In this document: positions 32,934 to 45,376 of the stretch, piece by piece
How the letters are laid out: the number at the start of each line of letters is the position of its first letter
How positions within the stretch are numbered: the first letter of the stretch is position 1
Origin: Cepaea nemoralis
Lineage: Eukaryota; Mollusca; Gastropoda; Stylommatophora; Helicidae
Length of the DNA: 64,000 nucleotides
Assembly: GCA_014155875.1 (NCBI GenBank)
Contig: JACEFZ010027103.1
Coordinates: forward strand, 422,501 to 486,500
Direction: 5' to 3'
Translations under genes and position numbers: made by a program
Notes under the pieces: generated by a model
What the model was told of the DNA's origin: nothing
Databases searched by the model: none
What the model saw: the letters and a program-made list of their open reading frames with translations, nothing else

Positions 32934-33664
32934 CACAATGATCGTTCCACAAACATTAATAATGTAGTCAAAAGGAAGTAGAAATCACGTGACCAACCGA
33001 ATAATCACGTGACCAGTCACAAATTTTTGTGTATAGCGGCTCGTACTACTCACAAAATTTTTTGTATAGTCACTCTGATAGTCATTTATTACAGCCGATC
33101 CTTTGTTTATGTTATAATTTGAACCGTTTAATTACTACTAAAATTAAAGAGAATAGAAGTTTAATTGATAGTAATTTGGGAGGCAATATTCGCAATAGAA
33201 TTGCGAATAAAGAAAAATTATATTCGCAATAGAATTGTGAATAAAGAAAAATTATATTCGCAATAGAATTGGGAATAAAGATAAATTTTATTCGCAGTAG
33301 AATTATGGGAAGTGACAAGCATGTCACAGCATCTGCTCACTAATCAGTTTTACTAATTTTAGTTTGAGACAGTAAGAAGTCTAAGAAGGTGGTTAATTTA
33401 AATAGGAATGTTCACTGTTGCAAGTTTAATTCTCCGTACTTTTTAATGAATCACCCTTCTTCTTACTTCTATCCATTCTTCTAGCATCCCGTTTTATTTT
33501 ACATTACGTTAGTCATGTTTAAATATCAAGACTAATTTTCCAGAATTGGTATCCCCATTACAAATAACGATTCCTACAAATCATTGTGTCCCCAGGCGAG
33601 TTCAAGAATTGTTAACTTTCGTTTCTGTACACTTACTGTTACCAGGCATCCATGTGTAAATCCA
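32934..33664. other. Spacer with a short minisatellite
   Basis: Nothing coding. Bases 33323-33395 (GTCACAGCATCTGCTCAC to GGTGGTTAATTT) recur in diverged form at 36550-36605. The minisatellite is listed separately. Confidence 0.5.
33188..33306. repeat. Minisatellite, about 3 x 38 bp
   Basis: Three tandem copies of ATTCGCAATAGAATTG.GAATAAAGA(A)AAATT, with single-base differences between units. Each unit contains a short inverted pair (TTCGCAAT / ATTGCGAA). Confidence 0.85.
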
Positions 33665-33745
33665 AATGTTAAAAACCATATATTGGAAGCAACAAACTGC
33701 CATCAGAAATGATAATGATCTAGGTCAATATCGGCCTATTAAAAG
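33665..33745 (+). pseudogene. RTE fragment, left part (split by hAT2)
   Basis: Reads TIYWKQQTAIRNDNDLGQYR then PIKR, which aligns with IYWNQVAAIEMGNK...KIKLGVRQG in the RT at 16.8-18.4 kb. The right half continues beyond hAT2 at 36486-36546 (RGVREVCNVS, FFPYSES for GVRQGCVLSPDLFSLYSE). A degenerate, short fragment. Confidence 0.7.
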
Positions 33746-36485
33746 TAGGGCTGTACCGGATTCAAATTTTTGAAATCCAGCCGGAGCCGGATTTGGCCGG
33801 ATTTATTAAGTGAGATCCCGCCGGAGCCGGATTTACAAATAAAAGAATAAACATAAAATAAAGTACTACATCACTTGACTTAGGTGAGTGGAGTCACTCG
33901 ACTGTTCATTACTGCAGTCCATTACTATAGACATGACAATGATGACATATACTCATATTAAATCATTTAAATGTAAAATAATTACATTTACATTAGAATA
34001 AGTAATTAAATAATATTAAGTTCCATAAGTTCAAGATGAAACGTAATACATAAGCACATAATGCTAATTTAGTAATTTTAATTTTTAGTTTTCAGTTTCA
34101 GTTTTTAGTTTTCACATTGTTTTCAGTTGGCAAATTGGCAGCTCAGTTACAACTCACAACAACAGTACATTGAACAGATTGAATTTATTGAAATACATTC
34201 ATTCAGTAATTTCACTATTTCAGTCAGTCAGTCTTCATTATGGCTGTGAAGTTGAACTCTCAGAGTCAAGAAGGGACGAGTTGTATTTCAGGAAAATCGT
34301 CTCCGCATCTTGTGATAAAAGGCTACTACGGTGGTCAGTGATAATGTCTCCTGCAGTACTGAACAACCTTTCCGATGGCACACTTGTAGGTGGTGGTGCA
34401 AGAAATGCCTGTGCCAGTCTAGCCATACTTGGAAATCTTTGCTTATTGGCATGCCACCATGAAACTGGATCTGACTTTCGAGTTTGAAGTGGCTCTGACA
34501 GGTACTGTGTCACCTCAGTGTTAATGCTGTTGCCTTCGGCACTTGCAGAACGATCTGTGGTGAGATTTTCCTCGACAATTGTGTCAAAACAGCTCCATAG
34601 GCTGGACTATTACTGTGTGGCAGTGCTCACAGAAGTCAAAACACTAGTACTACTACTACTACTAGTAGCTGATGGATCCTGTGGACTGACTGTGTTTGCT
34701 GAATCAATAATGGAGTTAGCTGCTAACAGCAGATGGGCTCGTGCATCACTTCTACCACGTTCGGAGAAGAAGCACAGCTTGAATCGAGGATCCAGTAGTG
34801 TGGCACAGGTGTAAATACTGTTGGATTCAATGTCCGCAAATCTGCTGCTAACAGCTTCAAGCAGGGCTGCTTTCATAGTTTTGATCCCAGCATCACTACC
34901 TTCTTTCTGGAGGAAAGCCATGAGTGTTTTCACTAATGGGATCACAACTGATATTGATGCCTGAGCTGCACTTATTTCACATGTGATTTCTTCAAATGGT
35001 GCCAAAGTAGCTACCACATTCTCCGTGACTGCCTACTGCTGTGCCGTTAGCCCAGTTACCGAATCAATTTCAACACAGTACAGGCTGATGCTGCGCCATT
35101 GTTCTACCAGACGTCGTAGCATATAGAACGTTGAGTTCCATTATGTTGTCACGTCCTGGATAAGCTGATGTTGTGGTAGGTTTAATTCATTTTGAAGTTC
35201 ATGCAAACGACTGGTTGCTGAAGAAGAGTGTTTGAAATGTCCTACCAATTTTCTTCCAGTACTGATGATGCCAGCAACATATTGTTGACTCAAAAGACCA
35301 TCACGCACACACAGCTGCAGTGTGTGTGCAAAACATCCAACACTTGAATAGCTGCCATCACAAAAGCATTTGGCAATGTTGAATGCATTGTCTCTCACAA
35401 CAACATGGCGCTTCTCACGTGCAATTGACCACTCATCCAGCATCATTTCAAAATGTGCAAGCAAGTTTGTGGCCGTGTGATGTTCATCAAATGCAGTACA
35501 ATGGAAGACTACACTGCGGTGAACGAAGGAGTCTGTTAACCAATGGCCAGTGAGGCCCATAAATGACTGAGTGGTGTGTTCAGCTGCCACGTATCTGTTG
35601 TGAATATGTAATCAGTGTTAGATATCATTGCTGCAATTTTTACCTTCAGACGTTTACACACGTCAGGAATGACATGTTCAGCAAAGTACTTTCTTGAAGG
35701 CAATTCATACCTTTTTTCCATTGTATGCATCAACTCTCTGAAACCTGGTCGTTCCACTACTTGAAAAGGCTCCATATCTATGGCTATCATTCGGGCTACG
35801 GCAGCATGAATGCGTTTAGCATTGGGACTGTTGATGTCCCAAATTTTGGTCCGGTCCCATGCCTGCACAATTGACTGCTGGGTACTGCTGCTTGCTTTGT
35901 GCAAACACGGTCCCAGATTCATCATAGATGTGGTCACCAATACACTGGCCTCCAGTGATGCTTTCTTTTCCATCATTTCGTCATAGCTTTTCCTGTGCAT
36001 CGATCCCAAATGGGTCTGCATTGATGATGTTGAGAAGTCTTTGGGGCGATCTGATCGTCCACGCGATAACTGTTTGTCACACAATTTACATATTACCTTC
36101 GCTGAATCATCGCCTTTAACCTTGAAGTAATCCCAAACGGTGCTGTATGACTTAAATTTTGATGCCATTTTATTTTATGGGCAAGACCAAAGAAATTTAT
36201 GAAAATAAGAAATATTCAAGTCCCACAAACTCATGAAGTAATGCACCATTAAAATTCAAAATGAGTGTTTTTTTCTTTAAATTCTTATTTACATCAGCGA
36301 GAAATAGTAAACCGGAAATGCTACTGTGCTATTGCCTAAAATTCGGCTTGGCCTCATGAAACATGTTCAGAAAATTCATGTGACTAGGCAACCCAAATCC
36401 GGCAAAATTGGACCGGAGTCAAAGCCGGATTTGTAAAAATGGCCAGATTTCGGATGTGCCGGAGCCGAAATCCGGTACACCCCTA
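33746..36485 (-). mobile_element. hAT element (hAT2) with TIRs and 8-bp target duplication
   Basis: Ends are TAGGGCTGTACCGGATT (left) and, inward from the right, TAGGGGTGTACCGGATT: a 17-bp inverted repeat with one mismatch. Flanks ATTAAAAG (33738-33745 and 36486-36493) are identical, the 8-bp duplication of hAT. Subterminal regions repeat CCGGAGCCGGATTT. It is 2,740 bp and encodes a transposase on the minus strand. It inserted into an RTE fragment, whose frame resumes on the other side. Confidence 0.93.
34238..36168 (-). pseudogene. hAT2 transposase (BED-finger type)
   Basis: Starts at the ATG at 36168. BED zinc finger at residues 20-60 (VICKLCDKQLSRG...MQTHLGSMH, a C..C..H..H set). Then FTTDTWQ (catalytic Asp region) with a one-base shift near 35585, TQSFMGLTGHWL, AHTLQLCVRDGL, DVTT-stop-WNSTFYMLRRL (35130), LLDPRFKLCFF, and the C-terminal hAT dimerisation domain WWHANKQRFPSMARLAQAFL...SVPSERLFSTAG (34470-34300). 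Full family length (about 640 codons), with one stop in the WNST block, one near 35030 and another frame break near 34600. The damage is light for its size, consistent with a fairly recent copy. Confidence 0.9.
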
Positions 36486-36493
36486 ATTAAAAG

Positions 36494-36546
36494 AGGTGTG
36501 AGAGAGGTGTGTAATGTCTCCAGATCTTTTTTTCCCTTACAGTGAA
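36494..36546 (+). pseudogene. RTE fragment, right part
   Basis: Continuation of the fragment at 33665-33745 after hAT2: RGVREVCNVSRSFFPYSES. It corresponds to RT motif B but has lost the QGC core. It ends at the dispersed repeat starting at 36550. Confidence 0.65.
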
Positions 36547-36894
36547 AGCGTCACAGCGTCTGCTCACTAGTCAATTTTAGTTTGAGCCAGTATGAAGGTG
36601 GTTAATTTGGGGCGATATTTCAGTTGGCAAATAAAATTCACGTTAATCAAAGACATCTGTTGGATTCCAACACTTGATCACTCCGTCGCTGCCTGGGTGC
36701 TGAAAATGGAAAAAAAAATATTGCTTCCCACTTATATTAAACCAGAGGAAGGTCTGTCATTTCAAAACAGCCCACGAGAGAAAGAAAATATCTAAACTTA
36801 GAGCAAAAATTCTTAGCTAAATTGTGGTTACTTTTATGATTTTGGAAATGGCAATACCCTTTGTTTTTGGCCTCGCACATTTACATTAGGTAAT
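36547..36894. other. Spacer with dispersed repeats
   Basis: Bases 36550-36605 and 36624-36700 are second copies of the repeats at 33323-33395 and 32270-32348. No gene is visible. Confidence 0.5.
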
Positions 36895-37745
36895 AGTACC
36901 ATCAATCTTTATTGACGACTCCGAACTAGAGATAGTAGACCATTTTACATATCTAGGATCAGTGGTAAATAACAAATTATCCCTAGATCAGGAAATCAAC
37001 ATCCGGATTGGTAAAGCAGCAACAACAATGAGCAGGTTAAGAAAAAGAGTCTGGGAGAACACGAAGCTTACTGCCAAAACAAAAGTTCTTGTCTATCAAG
37101 CCAGTGTCCTTAGTACTCTTCTTTATGGCAGTGAAACCTGGACAACTTACTCACACCAAGAGAAACGTTTAAACAGCTATCATATGCAGTGTCTGCGAAG
37201 AATTCTTGGCATTAAGTGGCAAGACATAATCACAAATAATGAAGTATTGGAAAGATAAGGTTGTGTGACGGTTTATTCCATGCTCAGTCTTCGTAGAACT
37301 TAGATGGATATGACATGTTAGGAGGATGGATGATGGTAGAATACCAGAGGACATATTTTTTGGTGAATTACAGATGGGTAAGAGATCTCAGGGTCGGCCT
37401 CTACTACGATACAAAGATGTGTGTAAGCTGGACATGAATGATACAGGCATTGATAATGCACATTGGGAGCAAGTCGCCGTTGAACGTGTTGCATGGAGGG
37501 CAAACATCAGAAATGGAATAAAGACAAAGGAGAAAATAATTGCAAATAAGTCACACATCGAGCGTGTGAGACGTAAGATGGTGCATGATGGTGGAAATTA
37601 CCACGTGTTCACATGCACCCACTGTGAAAGGACATTTACAGCGCGAATTGGCCTTAGTCACATTCGCTACCGCCATGGGTAAAAGTTATTATGCCTTTTT
37701 GAAGCACAAAGTATCGTCTGTCAAGACGGCATGGTGCCAATGTAG
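36895..37745 (+). pseudogene. 5'-truncated LINE with intact C-terminal C2H2 finger
   Basis: Same family as 553-1897 but in the opposite orientation. Begins SIFIDDSELEIVDHFTYLGS, then RLRKRVWENTKL, LLYGSETWTTY, CLRRILGIKWQD, a stop at 37256, then (37326 on) RMDDGRIPEDIFFGELQMGK, GRPLLRYKDVCK and the finger CTHCERTFTARIGLSHIRYRH. The CX2C pair absent from the other copy is present here. The ORF stop is at 37680-37682, and the 3' UTR shares the phrase GTCTGTCAAGACG with the first copy. A few stops between 37255 and 37320 make it inactive. Confidence 0.88.
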
Positions 37746-38429
37746 ATTATCGTTATTCTGATTTAAAGGGCTTTGTACAAGATTCTAAAGTGATAGCACA
37801 TGGTTAATGTGGTTATTCAGTTAAAATAAATTATTTAGCAGTCATTCAGAATGGAAAACAAAAAAACAAAACTAACCATGAAAATTCGTCATCATGTTGA
37901 ATTATACTCGCACTAATGGGCCTAAGTTTGCTATCTCCTAACACAAATAGGCTGAAGAATATTTAAATAATTAATTTAATAGAATAATAGCCAAACTTTT
38001 TGATCACCTCAGGGTACTTGCCACGGCCCTGCTGATCAACGGTCAGTTCCCAGTCCCTCGCAGCATCGAAAATAGTCGGAAGTGGCCAGATGTTAGTTCT
38101 GCCTTCATTGTATCTACGTTGCTGCCTGGCTCAGACAAAGGAAATCCCCACCGACCTCGGCCTGGTCCCGTCTTTGTCTGCATTAACCTAATTTTGACCT
38201 ATGCGGCAGGACTTCTATGTGGCTGAGGTGTGATGTCACATTCACCATAGAAAGATTTACTATGTGGCGGATATCACATTTCCATGCCCATTAAAACATT
38301 CCTAACCCTAACCCTTTGCTGCAGAAGTTGGAGCATTCACAGACTTAAATAAAATGTGCTGGTAAAATGACTGGTTGTACAAATTTTGTTAAGTAAATAA
38401 ACTCAGCCAAACTCCCTCATACATGGGCC
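37746..38429. other. Spacer before the satellite
   Basis: No gene, terminal repeat or RNA was recognised. The minisatellite begins gradually at about 38430. Confidence 0.5.
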
Positions 38430-41400
38430 TTGACCATACATCAGCCTAGATCATACATCGACTTATATCATCATGAACTAAGATCATACATCAGCCTAGA
38501 TCATACATCGACTTATATGATCTTGAACTAAGATCATGCATCGACTTATATAATCATGAACTAAGATCATACATCGAGTTATATCATCATAAACTAAGAT
38601 CATACATCGACTTATATCATCATGAACTAAGATCATACATCGACTTATACCATCATGAACTAAGATCATACATCGACTTATATCATCATGAACTAAGATC
38701 ATACATCGACATATCATCATGAACTAAGATCATACATTGACTTATATCATCATGAACTAAGATCATACATCAGCCTAGATCATACATCAACTTATATCAT
38801 CATGAACTAAGATCATACATTGACTTATATCATCATGAACTAAGATGATACATCAGCCTAGATCATACATCGACTTATATCATCATGATCTAAGATCATA
38901 CATCGACTTATATCATCATGAACTAAGATCATACATCGAATTATATCATCATGAACTAAGATCATACATTGACTTATATCATCATGAACTAATATCATAC
39001 AGCAACTTATATCATCATGAACTAAGATTATACATCAGCTTATATCATCATGAACTAAGATCATACATCGACATATCATTATGAACTAAGATCATACATC
39101 GACTTATATCATCATGAACTAAGATCATACATAGACTTATATCATCATGAACTAAGATGATACATCAGCCTAGATCATAGATCGACTTATATCATCATGA
39201 AATAAGATCATACATTGACTTATATCATCATGAACTAAGATCATACATTGACTTATATCATCATGAACTAAGATCATACATCAGCCTAGATCATACATCG
39301 ACTTATATCATCATGAACTAACATCATACATTGACTTATATCATCATGAACTAAGATGATACATCAGCCTAGATCATAGATCAACTTATATCATCATGAA
39401 CTAAGATCATACATTGACTTATATCATCATGAACTAAGATGATACATCAGCCTAGATCATAGATTGACTTATATCATCACGAACTAAGATCATACATAGA
39501 CTTATATCATCATGAACTAAGATCATACATCAGCCTAGATCATACATCGACTTCTATCATCATGAACTAAGATCATACATTGACTTATATCATCATGAAC
39601 TAAGATCATACATTGACTTATATCATCATGATAATATCATACATTGACTTATATCATCATGAACTAAGATCATACATCGGCTTATATCATCATGAACTAA
39701 GATCATACATTGACTTATATCATCATTATAATATCATACATTGACTTATATCATCATGATAATATCATACATTGACTTATATCATCATGAACTAAGATCA
39801 TACATTGACTTATATCATCATGAACTAAGATCATACATCGACTTATATCATCATGAACTAAGATCATACATTTACTTATATCATCATGAACTAAGATGAT
39901 ACATCAGCCTAGATCATACATCGACTTATATCATCATGATCTAAGATCATACATCGACTTATATCATCATGAACTAAGATCATACATTGACTTATATCAT
40001 CATGAACTAATATCATACATCAACTTATATCATCATGAACTAAGATTATACATCACCTTATATCATCATGAACTAAGATCATACATCGACATATCATCAT
40101 GAACTAAGATCATACATCGACTTATATCATCATGAACTAAGATCATACATTGACTTATATCATCATGAACTAAGATGATACATCAGCCTAGATCATAGAT
40201 CGACTTATATCATCATGAACTAAGATCATACATTGACTTATATTATCATGAACTAAGATCATACATTGACTTATATCATCATGAACTAAGATCATACATC
40301 AGCCTAGATCATACATCGACTTATATCATCATGAACTAAGATCATACATTGACTTATATCATCATGAACTAAGATGATACATCAGCCTAGATCATAGATC
40401 AACTTATATCATCATGAACTAAGATCATACATTGACTTATATCATCATGAACTAAGATGATACATCAGCCTAGATCATAGATCGACTTATATCATCATGA
40501 ACTAAGATCATACATAGACTTATATCATCATGAACTAAGATCATACATCAGCCTAGATCATACATCGACTTCTATCATCATGAACTAAGATCATACATCG
40601 ACTTATATCATCATGAACTAAGATCATTCATTGACTTATATCATCATGATAATATCATACATTGACTTATATCATCATGAACTAAGATCATACATCGACT
40701 TATATCATCATGAACTAAGATCATACATTGACTTATATCATCATTATAATATCATACATTGACTTATATCATCATGATAATATCATACATTGACTTATAT
40801 CATCATGAACTAAGATCATACATTGACTTATATCATCATGAACTAAGATCATACATCGACTTATATCATCATGAACTAAGATCATACATTGACTTATATC
40901 ATCATGAACTAAGATGATACATCAGCCTAGATCATATATCGACTTATATCATCATGATCTAAGATCATACATTGACTTATATCATCATGAACTAAGATCA
41001 TACATCGACTTATATCATCATGAACTAAGATCATACATTGACTTATATCATCATGAATTAATATCATACATCGACTTATATCATCATGAACTAAGATCAT
41101 ACATTGACTTATATCATCATGAACTAAGATGATACATCAGCCTAGATCATACATTGACTTATATCATCATGATCTAAGATCATACATCGACTTATATCAT
41201 CATGATCTAAGATCATACATCGACTTATATCATCATGAACTAAGATCATACATTGACTTATATCATCATGAACTAATATCATACATCAACTTATATCATC
41301 ATGAACTAAGATTATACATCAGCTTATATCATCATGAACTAAGATCATACATTGACATATCATCATGAACTAAGATCATACATTGACTTATATCATCATG

Positions 41401-43441
41401 AACTAAGATCATACATTGACTTATATCATCATGAACTAAGATGATACATCAGCCTAGATCATAGATCGACTTATATCATCATGAACTAAGATCATACATT
41501 GACTTATATCATCATGAACTAAGATCATACATTGACTTATATCATCATGAACTAAGATCATACATCAGCCTAGATCATACATTGACTTATATCATCATGA
41601 ACTAAGATCATACATTGACTTATATCATCATGAACTAAGATGATACATCAGCCTAGATCATAGATCAACTTATATCATCATGAACTAAGATCATACATTG
41701 ACTTATATCATCATGAACTAAGATGATACATCAGCCTAGATCATAGATCGACTTATATCATCATGAACTAAGATCATACATTGACTTATATCATCATGAA
41801 CTAAGATCATACATAGACTTATATCATCATGAACTAAGATCATACATCAGCCTAGATCATACATCGACTTCTATCATCATGAACTAAGATCATACATTGA
41901 CTTATATCATCATGAACTAAGATCATACATTGACTTATATCATCATGATAATATCATACATTGACTTATATCATCATGAACTAAGATCATACATCGACTT
42001 ATATCATCATGAGCTAAGATCATACATTGACTTATATCATCATTATAATATCATACATTGACTTATATCATCATGATAATATCATACATTGACTTATATC
42101 ATCATGAACTAAGATCATACATCAGCCTAGATCATACATTGACTTATATCATCATGAACTAAGATCATACATTGACTTATATCATCATGAACTAAGATGA
42201 TACATCAGCCTAGATCATAGATCAACTTATATCATCATGAACTAAGATCATACATTGACTTATATCATCATGAACTAAGATGATACATCAGCCTAGATCA
42301 TAGATCGACTTATATCATCATGAACTAAGATCATACATAGACTTATATCATCATGAACTAAGATCATACATCAGCCTAGATCATACATCGACTTCTATCA
42401 TCATGAACTAAGATCATACATCGACTTATATCATCATGAACTAAGATCATACATTGACTTATATCATCATGATAATATTATACATTGACTTATATCATCA
42501 TGAACTAAGATCATACATCGACTTATATCATCATGAACTAAGATCATACATTGACTTATATCATCATGATAATATCATACATTGACTTATATCATCATGA
42601 TAATATCATACATCGACTTATATCATCATGAACTAAGATCATACATCGACTTATATCATCATGAACTAAGATCATACATTGACTTATATCATCAAGATAA
42701 TATCATACATTGACTTATATCATCATGAACTAAGATCATACATTGACTTATATCATCATGAACTAAGATCATACATCGACTTACATCATCATGAACTAAG
42801 ACCATACATTGACTTATATCATCATGAAGTAAGATCATACATCGACTTATATCATCATGAACTAAGATCTTACATCAGCCTAGATCATACGTTGACTTAT
42901 ATCATAATGAACTAAGATCATACCTTGACTTATATCATCATGAACTAAGATCATACCTTGACTTATATCATCATGATAATATCATACATTGACTTATATC
43001 ATCATGAACTAAGATCATACATTGACTTATATCATCATGAACTAAGATCATACCTTGACTTATATCATTATGAACTAAGATTATACATCAGCCTAGATCA
43101 TACATCGACTTATATCGTCATGATCTAACATCATACATTGACTTATATCATCATGAACTAAGATCATACATTGACTTATATCATCATGAACTAAGATCAT
43201 ACATCAGCCTAGATCATATATCGGCTTATATCGTCATGATCTAAGATCATACATCAGCTTATATTATCATGAACTAAGATCATACATTGACTTATATCAT
43301 CATGAACTAAGATCATACATCGACTTATATCATCATGAACTAAGATCATACTTTAACCCAGATCATAATCATGCTAGATCATCATGAATGTAGAGATCAT
43401 ACATAACATTATATCATACATCAACGTAGATCATACATCAC
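38430..43441. repeat. 33-bp minisatellite array with 1.02-kb higher-order repeat
   Basis: About 150 units of ATCATACATCGACTTATATC ATCATGAACTAAG (33 bp), mixed with 17-bp ATCATACATCAGCCTAG inserts and shorter ATAATATC variants. Marker variants recur at fixed distance: CTTCTATC at 39551, 40569, 41868 and 42392; TCATTATAATATC at 39723, 40741 and 42040. Both give 1,018 bp and then 1,299 bp, so a block of about 31 units has been duplicated as a whole. The unit is divisible by three, so long open frames repeating SYIDLYHHELR arise, but they are not genes. The right end is cut by element C; the array continues at 57675. Confidence 0.95.
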
Positions 43442-43961
43442 TGTCAGGGTCTTAAACTTGGCTCGCTAACCTAACACATGTGAGACAGTACAAGTACAAC
43501 GTGATTTGACGTAAGACTCAACGACACACCGTTCAATGGATTTATTCACGGATCAAATACATTACGATGATCACAACAATATATACTTAATACTTCAATA
43601 CACTTACATCCACAATACAGCTCACAAGTCTAACACTCAAGATGTTCAGACACTCGACTTTCAGCACAGAAAACCACACAACGCCTTTCTCTCATCATGC
43701 GTCCGTCTAAGTCCGTGTCCCAGAGCTGTCTGCCGGCTAGTTCGCTACTTGCCTCCCACCTCAGGTGGCTTCACGAGGCATGCGTGCGTCTAGCGTCGTC
43801 CTGGCCTGACCGCTGGTCGCTCGTCAGCCAGCAATCTTGCAGGCCGGTAACTACTACTCGCCTGGCGGCGTAACGAAGTTACTGCATCCCTACTGGGAGC
43901 TAAGTCGCCTGGCGGGCGTAACGATGTCACTGCATCACTGTACCCTTTCTGGACTCTGACA
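43442..43961 (-). repeat. 3' LTR of element C
   Basis: Starts TGTCAGGGTCTTAAAC and ends TTCTGGACTCTGACA on the plus strand. A poly(A) signal on the minus strand appears as TTTATT at 43541-43546. The next bases, CGCTCCCCCGGC, read on the minus strand as a G-rich polypurine-like tract before the 3' LTR. Confidence 0.93.
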
Positions 43962-45376
43962 CGCTCCCCCGGCAAATTCATGAAAGATGTCATCTTTCAT
44001 GTATAATATATGTACATACTGTGGTTAATATTCTAACCTTGTCAGAGTCCACCTTTCTATTGTTATCTACATTGGTATCAACATACAAATAAATATACAT
44101 ATGCCATAGAAATATATAAGAAATGGAAGTTGCATTCAACGACATGTGGTGTTCAACCTTTAACACTTGTCAGGTTTCATCCTCTCGATGGCTGATTACC
44201 TCAATTGCATTAATGACCCAGTCAGATCGGTAGTACCAGCTTCACGCATCTACCTCGCAGCATTAAAAAAAAAAACGTAATAATATGGTTCTTGAAACAA
44301 AAACCATCTCGCTAGACCGAAATACGACTTTATATAAGTCGCATAAAACGCTCAAACTCTGACCTTATTTGGCCAGTAGCTCTTGTGTTGGTCTGCAATG
44401 TCGGTAACCCTCTGCCATGCCCAGTAGATGGCTACCTGTTGTGTCAACAATCTGGCAAACACATGGCTATTTATACGCAACACATTACTGAATACATTTC
44501 AAATTATGGCCCTTTGTGTAATGCTGTAATAACAAATAAATGAAAGGGGAATAATTTCAACATTAATGAAATACAATAATTTACAATAATTATTCTATTT
44601 CTTAGCGTCATCGCTTGACGTTTCTTCATATTAACGAGAAAAAGTCGGTAATATGAATACATTAATCAAGATATGATTCTAAGATTACACTACGTAAATA
44701 TATAAACACACAATTCGTGTATTTAACTTTGTTGATTCCTAAAGATTTTAGAATTGTCATAGCTTTTTAAACTTTTATTTGTCGTCTGCTAATTTTGCTC
44801 TAAATTTCTAACTAATCCGGAAGTACACACGAACACTAAAATCAGCTGATGTTGAAGCTTGCAGAACACACCTGTTCCGGTCTGATGTAGTTACGGAAAG
44901 TACCTTGTTCTCACAGTTCATGTGTTGGATGTTTCACTACAAAACCTTCTGGATTACGATTGACTGTTCATGTGTTGGATGTTTCACTACCGAACATTAT
45001 GGATTTCGGTTGACTGCAATGGAGTAGCTGTCACTGTTTAGTTTACACGTTCACACACGTCTTTAAAATATCCCTGGAATGTTCCACACACAGATGTCAC
45101 TGTCAAATTGGATAGTTCGCTTACGGTAAGTTCTTGAGCGAATGTGACACTGTTCTTGTTCGTGATATATACAATTAACAAAGTTCGCTTTCTACCACAC
45201 ACTACACAATTATACATGACAATCACTACATGAATTAGTAAAATAAGAACACTATATATAATGGGAGTAACCCCTATCACATTATTGTAGACATTACACA
45301 GCTTTTTGTGAATGGAGAAAAATATATTCACTGATAAATGGCTGTGTCGGTCTGAGTGTATTTGTACACACTGCAC
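43962..45376 (-). other. 3' non-coding region of element C
   Basis: 1.4 kb after the RNase H stop. Contains a 49-bp tandem duplication (TGTTCATGTGTTGGATGTTT at about 44917 and 44965). The frame following the pol stop remains open for 112 codons (45376-45041) and encodes one hydrophobic stretch (IIYSVLILLIHVVIVMYNCVV) followed by CGRKR, but has no ATG near its start and no counterpart in element A. Confidence 0.6.

Noticed and set aside
38496..42915. Long open frames repeating SYIDLYHHELR within the satellite, on both strands
   Set aside because: They arise because the 33-bp unit is divisible by three; there is no start context, no other domain, and the frames break wherever a unit of another length occurs.
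38430..43441. CRISPR-like array
   Set aside because: The repeats are directly adjacent with no unique spacers, and the DNA is clearly eukaryotic.
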